Counted from the first letter of the stretch, positions 14,775 to 23,769 are shown. The stretch is 64,000 nucleotides of DNA from Streptomyces violens (GCF_000717745.1 NZ_JOBH01000009.1:248001-312000), one strand, 5' to 3'. Translations and numbers: made by a program. Notes: generated by a model not told the origin, from the sequence alone.

Positions 14775-16886
14775 ATGAGCCGTCGTTCCGCCGGACTGAT
14801 CGGCACCTGGGCGGAGATCCAGCGTCAGCAGCGGCGTCAGGAGGAGGCTCAGCAACGCGCCTCGGTACAGCATCAGCGGGAGCAGGAGCGCCGGCAGCGA
14901 GCGGCGGAGCGGGCGGCCGCGCGCAGTCAGCGGGAGCAGCAGGCGGCCTACAGGCGGCAGCGGGAAGCCGATGCACGTCGGCGTACCGAGGAGCTGGACG
15001 CGGGGGTCGAGGTTCTGAAAAACCTCCTGAAGGCAGGGTGTGACGCCCCTGCGTTCACGCCTGCCGCGCTGGTCCGCCCCGAGCAGGTGGAGCCTTTTGC
15101 TCCGGGCCGGCTCGGCGTGCCCATACCCATGCCGGACCCGAACGCCTACCAGCCCCCATCCCAGGGCGGGTGGGGATTCGGGGCGAGTCGCCAGGCGCAG
15201 GAGCAGGCACGCGCTCGGTACGAGCACGACTGGCGGGCGGCCCAGGCAGCGGAAGCTCAGCGGCAGCAGCAGCTTGCGGTGTATCACCAGCAGTATCAGG
15301 AGTGGGCTGGCGAACAGCTGGCGACGATTCGTCGGCACAATGCCGCGGTCGAGGGGCTGACCGCCGCCCTGCAGCGGGGTGAGCCGGAATCGGTGGTGGA
15401 GTACTTCACCGCCGCGCTCTACGCCTCGCAGGGCTGGCCACCAGAGCTGCCCCGTCAGGTGTCCGCCTCGTTCGACTCCGCCGGCCGCCAGCTCGTCCTG
15501 AACTGGGAGCTGCCCGGTTACGCGGTCGTCCCCGAGGTATCGCTGGTGAGGTACATGCCCGGTGCCGACCGGGAGAAGGAGGTCCTGCGGCCGGCCGTCG
15601 AACGCCGGAGCCTGTACCGCGACGTGCTGGCACAGTGCGTGCTCCTGGCGCTGCACGATCTCTTCGCTGCCGACCGGTTCGGCGTACTGGACTCGGTCGT
15701 CCTGAACGGATTCGTGGACGACACCGACCCGGCCACCGGGCACCGGACGCAGGTCTTCGTGGCCACGGTGACGGTCCCGCGCGCCGACTTCGCCAGGCTG
15801 AACCTGACACAGGTGAGCGCTCCGGACTGCCTGGTGGGCGGGCTCCGCGGCCGGCTGTCGGACCGCCCGGAGCGGCGCACCCAGGTGCGCCCCGGCCGAC
15901 TGCCCGGCGAGGTCGGAGGCAGTGTGGTCTCCCACGGAGGCGGCGAGGAGCCGGATCTGTACGAGATGGACCCGCTGGAGTTCGAGGAGCTCGTGGCGGA
16001 TCTGTTCCGGGCCATGGGGATGCAGGCGGTCACCACGGAGCGGTCGGGTGACGGGGGTGTGGACGTGGACGCGCTGGACCCCGACCCGATCCGCGGCGGC
16101 AAGATCGTCGTGCAGGTGAAGCGGTACCGCAACACCGTGCCGCCGAGCGCGGTGCGCGATCTGTACGGCACGGTGCAGGACGTCGGCGCGAACAAGGGCG
16201 TACTGATCACCACCTCCGCTTTCGGGCCGGGCTCGCACGCCTTCGCCAACGGCAAACCGCTGACGCTCATCGCCGGCACCGAACTGGTCGATCTCCTGCG
16301 CCGCCATGGCCTGAACGGGCGCCTCGGGGGCATCCCCGAACGGCAGGAAGCTGCCGCGGGCCCCGATACCGACCTGGATGCCGATCTGGACGCCGACAGG
16401 GACGAGACCAGTGTGCTGGGGCTGACGTGGACCGGAGACGTGGCCCTGGACGTGTGCGCGCTCGTGTGTCAGGGGAACCGCATCCTCAGCGAGGACCGGT
16501 TCGTCTTCTTCAACAACCCGCGTACCCCCGACGGCACTGTTCGGATGATGCCTGCCGTCAGCCCGGACAAAGCGGCTGTGTGGGTGCGCTTCGAACAGCT
16601 GCCCTCGCAGGCGGACCGGCTCGTCCTGGTCGCTGCCACCGACCCCGAGGTCAATCCCGAAGCGGACCTGTCCGGCTTCTCGGACGCCCGGATCCGCCTG
16701 TCGGACCCCTCGGGCACAGCGATCGACGAACTGGACGTCTCCGACGGCCGCCCCGGTGAGACCGCTCTCGTCCTGGGTTCGTTCCGGAGACGGGCCAATG
16801 GCGACTGGACCTTCGTGACCGGCGGCAAGGGCTATCCGGGTGGCCTGGTCGACCTGGTCGAGGAGTACGGAATCGAGGTGGACTAG
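14775..16886 (+). CDS. Mrr-type restriction endonuclease fused to a TerD domain
   Basis: A 703-residue protein from ATG 14775 (GGAGAGG upstream; an in-frame ATG at 14661 exists). Residues 10-90 are a Gln/Arg-rich coiled coil, followed by a spacer and an unassigned globular region (about 190-380). Residues 395-510 match the Mrr catalytic domain: LEFEELVADLFRAMG, then SGDGGVDVDAL and VVQVKRY (the D...QxK triad), then GVLITTSAFGPGSHAFA. Residues 545-703 match TerD, the calcium-binding tellurium-resistance fold (TWTGDVALDVCALVC, then FVFFNNPRTPDGTVRM). This joins DNA cleavage to a stress-response sensor. It lies just outside the attachment site, so it belongs to the chromosome, and ends 20 bp before a convergent gene. 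Confidence 0.85.
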   Translation: MSRRSAGLIGTWAEIQRQQRRQEEAQQRASVQHQREQERRQRAAERAAARSQREQQAAYRRQREADARRRTEELDAGVEVLKNLLKAGCDAPAFTPAALVRPEQVEPFAPGRLGVPIPMPDPNAYQPPSQGGWGFGASRQAQEQARARYEHDWRAAQAAEAQRQQQLAVYHQQYQEWAGEQLATIRRHNAAVEGLTAALQRGEPESVVEYFTAALYASQGWPPELPRQVSASFDSAGRQLVLNWELPGYAVVPEVSLVRYMPGADREKEVLRPAVERRSLYRDVLAQCVLLALHDLFAADRFGVLDSVVLNGFVDDTDPATGHRTQVFVATVTVPRADFARLNLTQVSAPDCLVGGLRGRLSDRPERRTQVRPGRLPGEVGGSVVSHGGGEEPDLYEMDPLEFEELVADLFRAMGMQAVTTERSGDGGVDVDALDPDPIRGGKIVVQVKRYRNTVPPSAVRDLYGTVQDVGANKGVLITTSAFGPGSHAFANGKPLTLIAGTELVDLLRRHGLNGRLGGIPERQEAAAGPDTDLDADLDADRDETSVLGLTWTGDVALDVCALVCQGNRILSEDRFVFFNNPRTPDGTVRMMPAVSPDKAAVWVRFEQLPSQADRLVLVAATDPEVNPEADLSGFSDARIRLSDPSGTAIDELDVSDGRPGETALVLGSFRRRANGDWTFVTGGKGYPGGLVDLVEEYGIEVD

Positions 16887-16906
16887 CACTGCGAAGTGTC
16901 CAGGCT

Positions 16907-17380
16907 CTACCGCTGTACGGCGCGGTCGGAGCGTGGCCATACGTAGGGCAGGCCGGCGGGGGTGTCCGGGAAGTACTGGCGGTAGTGGTCCGGGTCCTTG
17001 GTGAGGAGGGAGGACCGGTGGCTCCGGTGGAAGGCGGGGTCGCCGAGCCAGTTGGGGAGGTCGTGGGAGGCGGCCAGGGCGGCGTAGTCACGTGGCGGAG
17101 CGCCGGGGAAGTGGGCGGTGTAGTCCTGGGTGAGGGTCAGGGCGCAGGTGTCCTGGCGGCCGGACGCGGTCCATGCGCCGCAGATCTCCAGGCCGTACCG
17201 GACGAGGGCCTCCTCGTACCCCGCCCACATGCGGACCGCCGGGTGGTGGCGCCAGCCGTAGCCGGGGACGGTGAGTCCCCGCAGGATCTGGAGCGCCTCC
17301 ACGCGCTGCTTGCCGAGCCGGCGCGGGTCGAGGACCGCGGCGGAGGCCGCGAAGTCCGGCCAGGGCAGGAATGTCTGCAT
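16907..17380 (-). CDS. MSMEG_6728 family protein (pyrimidine-dimer glycosylase-like)
   Basis: A 157-residue protein opening MQTFLPWPDFAASAAVLDPR, the highly conserved start of the family known as MSMEG_6728, related to T4 endonuclease V (Pyr_excise) in fold. RLGKQRVEALQIL and YGWRHHPAVRMW are further family hallmarks. T4 enzyme uses an N-terminal Thr as nucleophile; here residue 3 is Thr after Met-Gln, so a glycosylase activity is uncertain. It is a single-gene unit, convergent with the nuclease-TerD gene. Confidence 0.78.
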   Translation of the reverse strand: MQTFLPWPDFAASAAVLDPRRLGKQRVEALQILRGLTVPGYGWRHHPAVRMWAGYEEALVRYGLEICGAWTASGRQDTCALTLTQDYTAHFPGAPPRDYAALAASHDLPNWLGDPAFHRSHRSSLLTKDPDHYRQYFPDTPAGLPYVWPRSDRAVQR

Positions 17381-17431
17381 GCCGGAGAGTAACCGCCGGG
17401 ACCGACCCCCGCCGGGTGGCGCGGCCGCCGG

Positions 17432-18631
17432 TCACCGATCCGGGTCCGGGGGCAGGGTGATGCGGAGTGGGCCGCAGCCGAGGCGGGTGGCTTCCTCGGT
17501 TACGTAGCGGGGGAAGAGGGTGCGGACGATGTAGGCGTGGGATGTGCTGTCGGCGCGGATGAGGAAGGTGACGTCGCCGGTCTGGCAGTTGGCCTGGAAG
17601 AGGGCGAAGCCGGGGTGGTAGAAGCCGTGGCCGGCTTCCGGGTGGGTGGCCTTGATCCGGTGGCCGTTCTGTAGCGCCTGGCGGTGGTAGAGGACGGCGA
17701 GGCGGGGGTCCTCGATGGTCATCAGCCGCAGCGCGGGGTGGTCGAAGGAGACGTGGCGGTCGCAGGTGCGGACGGGGCCCGGGCCTCGCGTCACCATCGG
17801 GCGGTACGCGGCGGCCCACTCCTTGCCGGACGTCCGCAGCCCCTTGATGCCGCAGAAGGCGTCGGGCTGCTCGTCGAGGAAGCGGGTCGGCCGCGGGAGT
17901 CGGGGCACCGGGTCGGCGAGGGTCCCTTCGCAGCCCTGGCCCGCCATGTAGTGGTTGACGAGCTTGACCACCGTACGAGCGAGCCGGTCGCGCTCCGTGC
18001 CGTCGACCACGTCGTCGTACAAGGTCCAGCCTGTCGCCACGTCGATCACCAGTGGCCCGTCGCCGGTCTGCGACCTGCCGGTACAGCCGTCCGGTACGGC
18101 CAGCCAGGCGCGGGTGTCGGACGCCATGCCCAGCAGGCCGCCGCCCAAGGGGGTCAGGCGGGCGGACAGGAACTCGTCCGCCCACTGGTCGCCCGCGCCC
18201 CCGAAGCGGGTGTCGAGCTCGTGGACCTGCGCGGTGACCCGGCTGCCGTCGGTGGACCGCAGGACGCACTGGCCCGACGGGCCCTCGGACCCGATCGGGT
18301 CGCCGGCGAGGGGCGTGTCGGCGCTCTCGATGTCCTCACCGCCGCCGAACAGCGCCGATACGTCCGCGCTGTCGAGCGCCGACCAGCACGCCCGTCGCCC
18401 GCCCGCGAACGGGCCGGTGTCCGTCTGCCAGGCCACGGCCGTACCGCCGAGCAGTACCCCGGCGAGCCCGGCGGCGAGCGCGGGCCGCAGCCGGCCACGC
18501 ATCAGCCGCCGCCAGTGCCACCGGTGCCACCAGGGGGTACGTGGCACGAAGGGGACGGTTCCGAGAACGCCGCTACGGGCGCTGTCGTCCGGTGCGCCGC
18601 TCTCGGTCTGCTTGCTCATGTCGGCGGTCAT
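17432..18631 (-). CDS. Membrane-anchored hypothetical protein, paralogue A
   Basis: A 399-residue protein from ATG 18631, overlapping the upstream stop as ATGA. After a 50-residue cytoplasmic N-terminus with WWHRWHWRRLMRGRLRP comes one membrane helix (about 52-75), then an extracytoplasmic domain with several cysteines (GGRRACWSALDSADV, GSEGPSGQCVL, CDRHVSFDHPAL) that may form disulfides. It ends with EEATRLGCGPLRITLPPD. The same order (TDTGPFAGG...CW near the start, xxRLGC at the end) occurs in the next gene upstream, so they are tandem paralogues. No known domain was recognised; surface-exposed, role unknown. Confidence 0.75.
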   Translation of the reverse strand: MTADMSKQTESGAPDDSARSGVLGTVPFVPRTPWWHRWHWRRLMRGRLRPALAAGLAGVLLGGTAVAWQTDTGPFAGGRRACWSALDSADVSALFGGGEDIESADTPLAGDPIGSEGPSGQCVLRSTDGSRVTAQVHELDTRFGGAGDQWADEFLSARLTPLGGGLLGMASDTRAWLAVPDGCTGRSQTGDGPLVIDVATGWTLYDDVVDGTERDRLARTVVKLVNHYMAGQGCEGTLADPVPRLPRPTRFLDEQPDAFCGIKGLRTSGKEWAAAYRPMVTRGPGPVRTCDRHVSFDHPALRLMTIEDPRLAVLYHRQALQNGHRIKATHPEAGHGFYHPGFALFQANCQTGDVTFLIRADSTSHAYIVRTLFPRYVTEEATRLGCGPLRITLPPDPDR

Positions 18632-19746
18632 CGGCCGGTCCCCCCGGGTGCGGCGTCGGTGGCGGGTGCGACGGCTGCGCATCCCAGGCGCTGGGCCACG
18701 GCGTTGGCGAAGGCAGCGAAGTACGGTGTGGCCGCGGCCTTGCCGGAGGACGGGGCGCGCAGCAGGAACGTCGTGGGCCGGCCCGCACAGTCGGCCCGGA
18801 GGATCTGGTGGGAGTCGGCGAGGGTGCCCGTGCCGCGCCAGCCGCGCGCCGGTGGGGCGTCGCCCACCGCGCCGTCGAACAGCGCGTTCAGCCGCGGCTG
18901 CGCGACCATCAGGGCGTCGAGGACGGGCCCGCCGTCGCGGCCCCAGGTCCCGACCGAGCAGGACTGGAGGTCCCGGGTGACCGCTCCGACCTGGTACCTC
19001 ATGCCCTGCGTCGCGTCGTCGTCGAACTCCATGCCCCGGATGCGGCACGCGCGCGTGAAGACGATCTCGTCGCCCTCGGGCAGCGTGAGCACGGGCGAGG
19101 TGAAGCGCAGGTCGCGCGGAGGCGCGCAACCCGCCGCCTGCATCCCGCGGTTGGCCGCCGCCACGACCAGTCCGGCGGCCGAACGGGCACCGCCGATACC
19201 CGCGCTGGTCCGCGACGTTCCGCCGTGCCAGGTCCGTCGGGCGTCGGAGTCGAGCGTGACCGCCGTCGGCCGGCCGTCGCGGGTGTCGCAGCGCTTCGGC
19301 AGGACGAGGAGCGCGCGGCTGCCGTCGGTGGCTCCGGGGAGCCCGTCGGGCAGCGGTACGGCGCGGTCGCCGAGGTACCTGAGGATCCACTCCATCCGCC
19401 GGGCGGCGTCCCGGGGAGCCGGCCCGTACGCGACCGTGACCTCTGTCCGGGTCTCCGAGCCGCTGCTCTCGTCGGTGCGGAGGGCGACGGTACAGCTGCC
19501 ACGCGGCCGCTCCGGCGTGGGCGCGGTCTCATGCGCCGTCCGGCTGCCACCGTCCTCGACCGCCGAGTCCGCCAGGAACTCGGGCCCGCTCCCCGTCTCC
19601 CAGGCGCCCCAGCAGTACCGGTCCGGGTCACCCGCGAACGGCCGGCTGCCCGTGGCCCATGTCCCGAGCCCGCCTGCGACCAGCAGGATCGCGACGGCCC
19701 CGCCCCACACCGACGACCGCCCGCGCCGCCACCACTCCCCCGCCAC
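18628..19746 (-). CDS. Membrane-anchored hypothetical protein, paralogue B
   Basis: A 372-residue protein from GTG 19746 (AAGGGGGGCG upstream); a longer open frame upstream is overlapping noise from the lut genes. One membrane helix (about residues 11-31) follows a short basic N-terminus, then FAGDPDRYCWGAWETG, a Cys-containing extracytoplasmic domain (PKRCDTRDGRP, FTRACRIRGMEF, LRADCAGRPTTF) and NAVAQRLGCAAV at the end. It is coupled to paralogue A by ATGA and shares its layout. Function unknown. Confidence 0.75.
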   Translation of the reverse strand: MAGEWWRRGRSSVWGGAVAILLVAGGLGTWATGSRPFAGDPDRYCWGAWETGSGPEFLADSAVEDGGSRTAHETAPTPERPRGSCTVALRTDESSGSETRTEVTVAYGPAPRDAARRMEWILRYLGDRAVPLPDGLPGATDGSRALLVLPKRCDTRDGRPTAVTLDSDARRTWHGGTSRTSAGIGGARSAAGLVVAAANRGMQAAGCAPPRDLRFTSPVLTLPEGDEIVFTRACRIRGMEFDDDATQGMRYQVGAVTRDLQSCSVGTWGRDGGPVLDALMVAQPRLNALFDGAVGDAPPARGWRGTGTLADSHQILRADCAGRPTTFLLRAPSSGKAAATPYFAAFANAVAQRLGCAAVAPATDAAPGGTGR

Positions 19747-19805
19747 TTCCGCCCCCCTTGCCTCTGTGGGCGGCGATCTTATCCGCGGAGCGGGCGGCGC
19801 GTGGC

Positions 19806-20441
19806 TCAGACGTCCGTCCTGATCACCACCGCCAGGGTCCGGGGCCCATGTACCCCCTCCACCCGTTCCAGTTCGACGTCGGAGGTGGCGGAGGGGCCGC
19901 TGATGAGGGTGGTGGGGCGGGTCGGGGTGAGGCGGGAGACGGCCTCCGGGACGCCGGCCGTTACGGAGGAGAGGTCCACGACGCACACGTGGAGGTCGGG
20001 GACGAGGGTGAGGGCGCGGCGGCCCTGGTCGGGGGAGGCGTCGAGGAAGATGGTGCCGGTTTCGGCGCAGGTGACGGCGGAGGAGGTCAACACGGCGTCG
20101 AGGGCGTCGAGTTCGGGGGCCGGAGTGTCGGCGGAGTCGGTGTGCACCTCGCCTTCGTACGCCGAGAGCCAGGTGCGGTCGAGGCCGGGTGGGATGCCGA
20201 GGCGGCACACCCCGCGTTCGCGCAGTACGTCGGCGATCACCTCGGAGGTGCGGTCCGCCGTACACGTATGGACCTCGGCCTTGTAGTCGACCAGGCGGTC
20301 GGCGAGGAGGGCGAGGCGGTCGGCGTCGGGGAGGGTGCGGTCGGTTCTGTAGTCGCGGGGGATGTCCACGGCGGGGGCGGGTGCGAGAGCCTGGGCGTCG
20401 CGGATGCGGGCGAGGATCGTTTCGCGGGCGGTCACTGTCAC
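19806..20441 (-). CDS. lutC: Lactate utilization protein C (LutC)
   Basis: A 211-residue LUD-domain protein and last gene of the lutABC operon, whose products oxidise L-lactate to pyruvate at the membrane in an iron-sulfur complex replacing LctD-type enzymes. Visible family features are the N-terminal ETILARIRDAQAL, TSSAVTCAETGTIFLD in the middle and a Gly-Pro-Ser region near the end. Two GTG codons compete as start; the first (20441) overlaps the LutB stop as GTGA and follows GGAGGAACA, so I chose it. Confidence 0.92.
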   Translation of the reverse strand: MTVTARETILARIRDAQALAPAPAVDIPRDYRTDRTLPDADRLALLADRLVDYKAEVHTCTADRTSEVIADVLRERGVCRLGIPPGLDRTWLSAYEGEVHTDSADTPAPELDALDAVLTSSAVTCAETGTIFLDASPDQGRRALTLVPDLHVCVVDLSSVTAGVPEAVSRLTPTRPTTLISGPSATSDVELERVEGVHGPRTLAVVIRTDV

Positions 20442-21997
20442 TGTTCCTCCTCGTCGGGGCCGTCGGCTTCGGTACGGGATCGCACGCCTTCCTCCGCCGC
20501 AGCGCGCAGCGCCTCCGCGCCCTCCGCAGACCCCAGCCACGCCCGGAAGGACTGCCGTGGCGGGGCGGGGGTGTCGCGGCTGGCGCTCCAGCCGTTGAAG
20601 GGCGGTGGTAGGTGGGAGATCTGACCATCGCGGCCCGCCAGCGCGCGGCCCAGGCCCGCCGCCTTCTGCGCCGTCCGGTACACCCCCGGCCTGCCCATCA
20701 CCGCGGCCGCCGCCTTCATCGCCAGCTTCTCGGGCGCGCGGCCGACCGCCTCCGTGTGCTGGTGGCGGAGTTCGACGAGGAGGGACGGGATGTCGATCTT
20801 TACGGGGCAGGCGTCGTAGCAGGCGCCGCAGAGGGTGGAGGCGTACGGGAGGGAGCTGTTGGGGTCGTCGGCGGAGGCGTCCATGCCGGCCAGTTGGGGC
20901 GTGAGGACGGCGCCGATCGGGCCGGGGTAGGTCGAGCCGTACGCGTGGCCGCCCGCCCGCTCGTACACCGGGCAGACGTTCAGGCAGGCCGAGCAGCGGA
21001 TGCAGTTCAGGGCCTGGCGGCCGATCCGGTCGGCGAGCGCCGCCGTCCGGCCGTTGTCGAGGAGGACGAGGTGGAAGTTCTGCGGGCCGTCGCCGGGCGT
21101 CACGCCCGTCCACAGGGACGTGTACGGGTTCATCCGCTCGCCCGTCGAGGAGCGCGGCAGGAGCTGGAGGAAGACCTCCAGGTCGGCGTAGCGCGGGAGG
21201 ACCTTCTCGATGCCCATGACGGTGATCAGGGTGTCGGGGAGGGTGAGGCACATGCGGCCGTTGCCCTCGGACTCGACGACCGAGAGGGTGCCGGTCTCGG
21301 CGATGCCGAAGTTGGCGCCGGAGACGGCGACGGGGGTGGTCAGGAACTTCTCGCGGAGGTACGTGCGGGCCGCGGCCGCCAAGTGGGCCGGTACGGCGTC
21401 CAGTTCGGGATCGACGCCCGGGATTCCGGCGCGGAAGATCTCGCGGATCTCGTCGCGGTTGCGGTGGATGGCCGGGACGAGGATGTGGGAGGGCTTGTCG
21501 TCGGCGAGCTGGACGATCAGTTCGGCGAGGTCCGTCTCGTGGGCCTTGATGCCCTGGTCCGCGAGGTGTTCGTTGAGGCCGATCTCCTGGGTGGCCATGG
21601 ACTTGACCTTGATGACCTCGTCGGAGCCGGTCTGCTGGACGAGGCGGGTGACGATGTCGTTCGCCTCGGCGCCGTCGCGGGCCCAGTGGACCGTGCCGCC
21701 GGCCTCGGTGACCTTCGCCTCCAGCTGTTCCAGGAGTTCGGGGAGGCGGTTCATGGTGTCGGTCTTGATCGCGGAGCCGGCGTCCCGCAGCGCTTCCCAG
21801 TCGGGGAGTTCGCCGGTGACGGCGAGCCGCTTGGCGCGGATGGTGTGGGTGGCCTTGCCGAGGTTGCGGCGCAGCTGGTCGTTGCGCAGCTCGTCGTGGG
21901 CGGCCTTGGGGAACGTGCGGTCGCCGCGGAGGTTGCCGGTGCCGTACGGGGAGCGCGGCGGGAGGGCAGGCATGCCCAGGTAGGTGGGGGTGCTCAT
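20438..21997 (-). CDS. lutB: Lactate utilization iron-sulfur protein B (LutB)
   Basis: A 519-residue protein with an N-terminal LUD domain (EANDIVTRLVQQTGSDEVIK, GANFGIAETGTLSVVESEGN) and two ferredoxin-like cluster motifs: CIRCSACLNVCP (about residue 330) and CGACYDACP (about 380), each supplying four Cys for [4Fe-4S]. The C-terminal 130 residues are the typical LutB extension. ATG at 21997 overlaps the LutA stop (ATGA). Full family length, apparently intact. Confidence 0.95.
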   Translation of the reverse strand: MSTPTYLGMPALPPRSPYGTGNLRGDRTFPKAAHDELRNDQLRRNLGKATHTIRAKRLAVTGELPDWEALRDAGSAIKTDTMNRLPELLEQLEAKVTEAGGTVHWARDGAEANDIVTRLVQQTGSDEVIKVKSMATQEIGLNEHLADQGIKAHETDLAELIVQLADDKPSHILVPAIHRNRDEIREIFRAGIPGVDPELDAVPAHLAAAARTYLREKFLTTPVAVSGANFGIAETGTLSVVESEGNGRMCLTLPDTLITVMGIEKVLPRYADLEVFLQLLPRSSTGERMNPYTSLWTGVTPGDGPQNFHLVLLDNGRTAALADRIGRQALNCIRCSACLNVCPVYERAGGHAYGSTYPGPIGAVLTPQLAGMDASADDPNSSLPYASTLCGACYDACPVKIDIPSLLVELRHQHTEAVGRAPEKLAMKAAAAVMGRPGVYRTAQKAAGLGRALAGRDGQISHLPPPFNGWSASRDTPAPPRQSFRAWLGSAEGAEALRAAAEEGVRSRTEADGPDEEEQ

Positions 21998-22773
21998 CGG
22001 GTGGCCTCCAGCGGGGTGCTCGGGAGCACGTACGGCGACGTGCGCGTGGACGCGAGGATCTGGGCCAGGTGGAGGGTGCGGGTGCCGGCCTTGATGCGGG
22101 AGAGTCCGCCGCCGATGTGCATCAGGCAGGAGGAGTCGCCGGCCGTGCAGACCGCGGCTCCGGTGCCGGTGACGTGCCGCATCTTGTCGGCGAGCATCGC
22201 CGAGGACGTGTCGGCGTTCTTGACCGCGAAGGTGCCGCCGAAGCCGCAGCAGGCGTCGGCCTCGGGCAGCTCGACGAGGTCGATGGACTCGACGGCGCGC
22301 AGCAGCCGCAGCGGCTTCTCGCCGACCCGCAGCAGCCGGAGGGAGTGGCAGGTGGGGTGGTACGTCACCCGGTGGGGGAAGTACGCCCCGACGTCGGTGA
22401 CGCCCAGTACGTCGACCAGGAATTCGGACAGTTCGTACGTCTTGGACTGGACGGCCGCTACGCCGGCTCGGAGGGCCGCGTCGCCGTAGCGCTCGGCGAC
22501 GATGCCGTGCTGGTGGCGCACGGAGCCGGCGCAGGAGCCGGAGGGCATGACGACCGCCTCGATCGACGGGTCGCCGAACTGCTCGGCGAAGCCGCGGACG
22601 AGGGGGACGGGCTCGCGCTGGTAACCGGTGTTGACGTGCATCTGGCCGCAGCAGGTCTGGTCCGGCGGGAAGACCAGCTCGTGACCGAGGCGGGCGAGCA
22701 GGACGGCGGTGGCGCGCACCGCGTCGGGGAAGAGCGTGTCACCCAGGCAGGTGGCGAAGAGTCCGATGCGCAT
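21994..22773 (-). CDS. lutA: Lactate utilization protein A (LutA), CCG-domain protein
   Basis: A 259-residue protein with two cysteine-rich CCG domains, FPPDQTCCGQMHVNTGY (about residue 40) and EADACCGFGGTF (about 175), which bind iron-sulfur clusters as in heterodisulfide reductase HdrB and GlpC. First gene of the operon, ATG 22773, with the operator-like palindrome 49 bp upstream. Together with LutB and LutC it feeds electrons from lactate to the respiratory chain. Confidence 0.94.
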   Translation of the reverse strand: MRIGLFATCLGDTLFPDAVRATAVLLARLGHELVFPPDQTCCGQMHVNTGYQREPVPLVRGFAEQFGDPSIEAVVMPSGSCAGSVRHQHGIVAERYGDAALRAGVAAVQSKTYELSEFLVDVLGVTDVGAYFPHRVTYHPTCHSLRLLRVGEKPLRLLRAVESIDLVELPEADACCGFGGTFAVKNADTSSAMLADKMRHVTGTGAAVCTAGDSSCLMHIGGGLSRIKAGTRTLHLAQILASTRTSPYVLPSTPLEATR

Positions 22774-22821
22774 GGTGCCTCCCGTACGGGCCTACTTCCT
22801 TCGGCTTTCCTTCTACCTTTT

Positions 22822-22836
22822 TATGGTCGGACCATA
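22822..22836. promoter_or_regulatory. FadR/LldR-type operator in the lutA promoter
   Basis: TATGGTC-G-GACCATA is a perfect 15-bp dyad 49 bp upstream of the lutA start. TGGTCNGACCA fits the GntR/FadR-subfamily consensus (LldR/PdhR sites contain TGGT...ACCA). The adjacent FadR-type gene (22888-23661) is the expected binder, repressing lutABC without lactate. Confidence 0.82.
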
Positions 22837-22887
22837 GTAGCGAGAAGAAAAGACCCGCCCTCGGGGAGGGCGGGCAGCGTACGAGCG

Positions 22888-23661
22888 TCAGTCCTCCGGG
22901 TCCTGCTCCACCAGCGTTCCGTGCAGGCCGCGGATGTGCTGTTCGGCGAGGTCGGCCGCGCGGGCGCCGTCGCCGGCGCGGACCAGGCGCAGCAGTTCGG
23001 TGTGCTCGGCATTGAGCGCGGCCGCGGTGGCCGGCCAGTCCTCGGCGGCCTCCAGGGCGCGCAGGATCAGCGGGCGTACGGATTCGCGGACGGCCGAGGT
23101 GAGGGTGGAGGTGAGAGCGTTACCGGAGCTGCGGGCGATCTGGACGTGGAAGCGGGTGTCCAGGTCGTTGAACTCCGGGACACCCACGTCGGGCTCGCCC
23201 ATGCGCGCGACCAGCTTCGCCGCCTCGTCGAGACCGGCCGCCGCTTCATCCGGGCCGGCCGTCGACTCGTCGGCGCCGGCCGCCGTCGCGTGCTCCGCCG
23301 CCGCCCGGAAGCTGGAGCGTTCCAGGGTGACGCGGGCCTCCAGTACGTCCTCCAGGCTGTAGCTGCCGAGGGCGAAGTGCAGGCGGAGGAGGCGGCCGAG
23401 CGCGTCGTCGGGGTTCCGGACGATGCGGGCGCCGGCGTCGGGACCGCGGCCGGCCTGGGCGACCAGGACGCCGATCGTCTCCAGGACGCGGAGCGCCTCG
23501 CGGAGAGCGGAGCGGCTGACCCCGAGCACCGGGGCGAGCTCACGCTCGGGCGGCAGCCGGTCGCCGGCCTTGAGCTCGCCGGCCAGCACCCGCTCCTCGA
23601 TGCTTTCGAGGACGAGCTCGTGCGTACGGGACTGCCGTACGGGTCGCCACTCGACAGCCAT
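22888..23661 (-). CDS. FadR-family GntR regulator of the lut operon (LldR/LutR-like)
   Basis: A 257-residue protein with an N-terminal GntR winged helix (RLPPERELAPVLGVSRSALREALRVLE, split here as residues 35-62) and an all-helical FCD ligand domain with ARVTLERSSFRAAAEHA, FNDLDTRFHVQIARSSGN and NAEHTELLRLVRAGD; its Asp and His residues normally bind a metal that holds the carboxylate ligand. The domain contains a small Ala/Glu/Asp-rich insertion around 130-150. It lies directly upstream of lutABC on the same strand. Lactate-responsive control is inferred from context. Confidence 0.88.
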   Translation of the reverse strand: MAVEWRPVRQSRTHELVLESIEERVLAGELKAGDRLPPERELAPVLGVSRSALREALRVLETIGVLVAQAGRGPDAGARIVRNPDDALGRLLRLHFALGSYSLEDVLEARVTLERSSFRAAAEHATAAGADESTAGPDEAAAGLDEAAKLVARMGEPDVGVPEFNDLDTRFHVQIARSSGNALTSTLTSAVRESVRPLILRALEAAEDWPATAAALNAEHTELLRLVRAGDGARAADLAEQHIRGLHGTLVEQDPED

Positions 23662-23730
23662 CCGTCACTCCCTGGTCGGCCGACGCTCTCACCGAAAAAC
23701 TATGTCACACGGCAGGTCACACCGTGATTG

Positions 23731-23740
23731 TGGTCGGACC
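23731..23740. promoter_or_regulatory. Second lut-type operator, upstream of the regulator gene
   Basis: TGGTCGGACC repeats 10 of the 11 core bases of the lutA operator, 70 bp upstream of the regulator's start codon. This suggests autoregulation. The last base of the dyad is G rather than A, so binding may be weaker. Confidence 0.55.
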
Positions 23741-23769
23741 GGGTGCTTTCGCCGGCGCCGGCCGCCCCC

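Noticed and set aside
17432..19390. A single 652-codon gene covering both paralogues
   Set aside because: The upstream half is out-of-frame noise over paralogue B; the ATGA overlap at 18628-18631 marks two genes.
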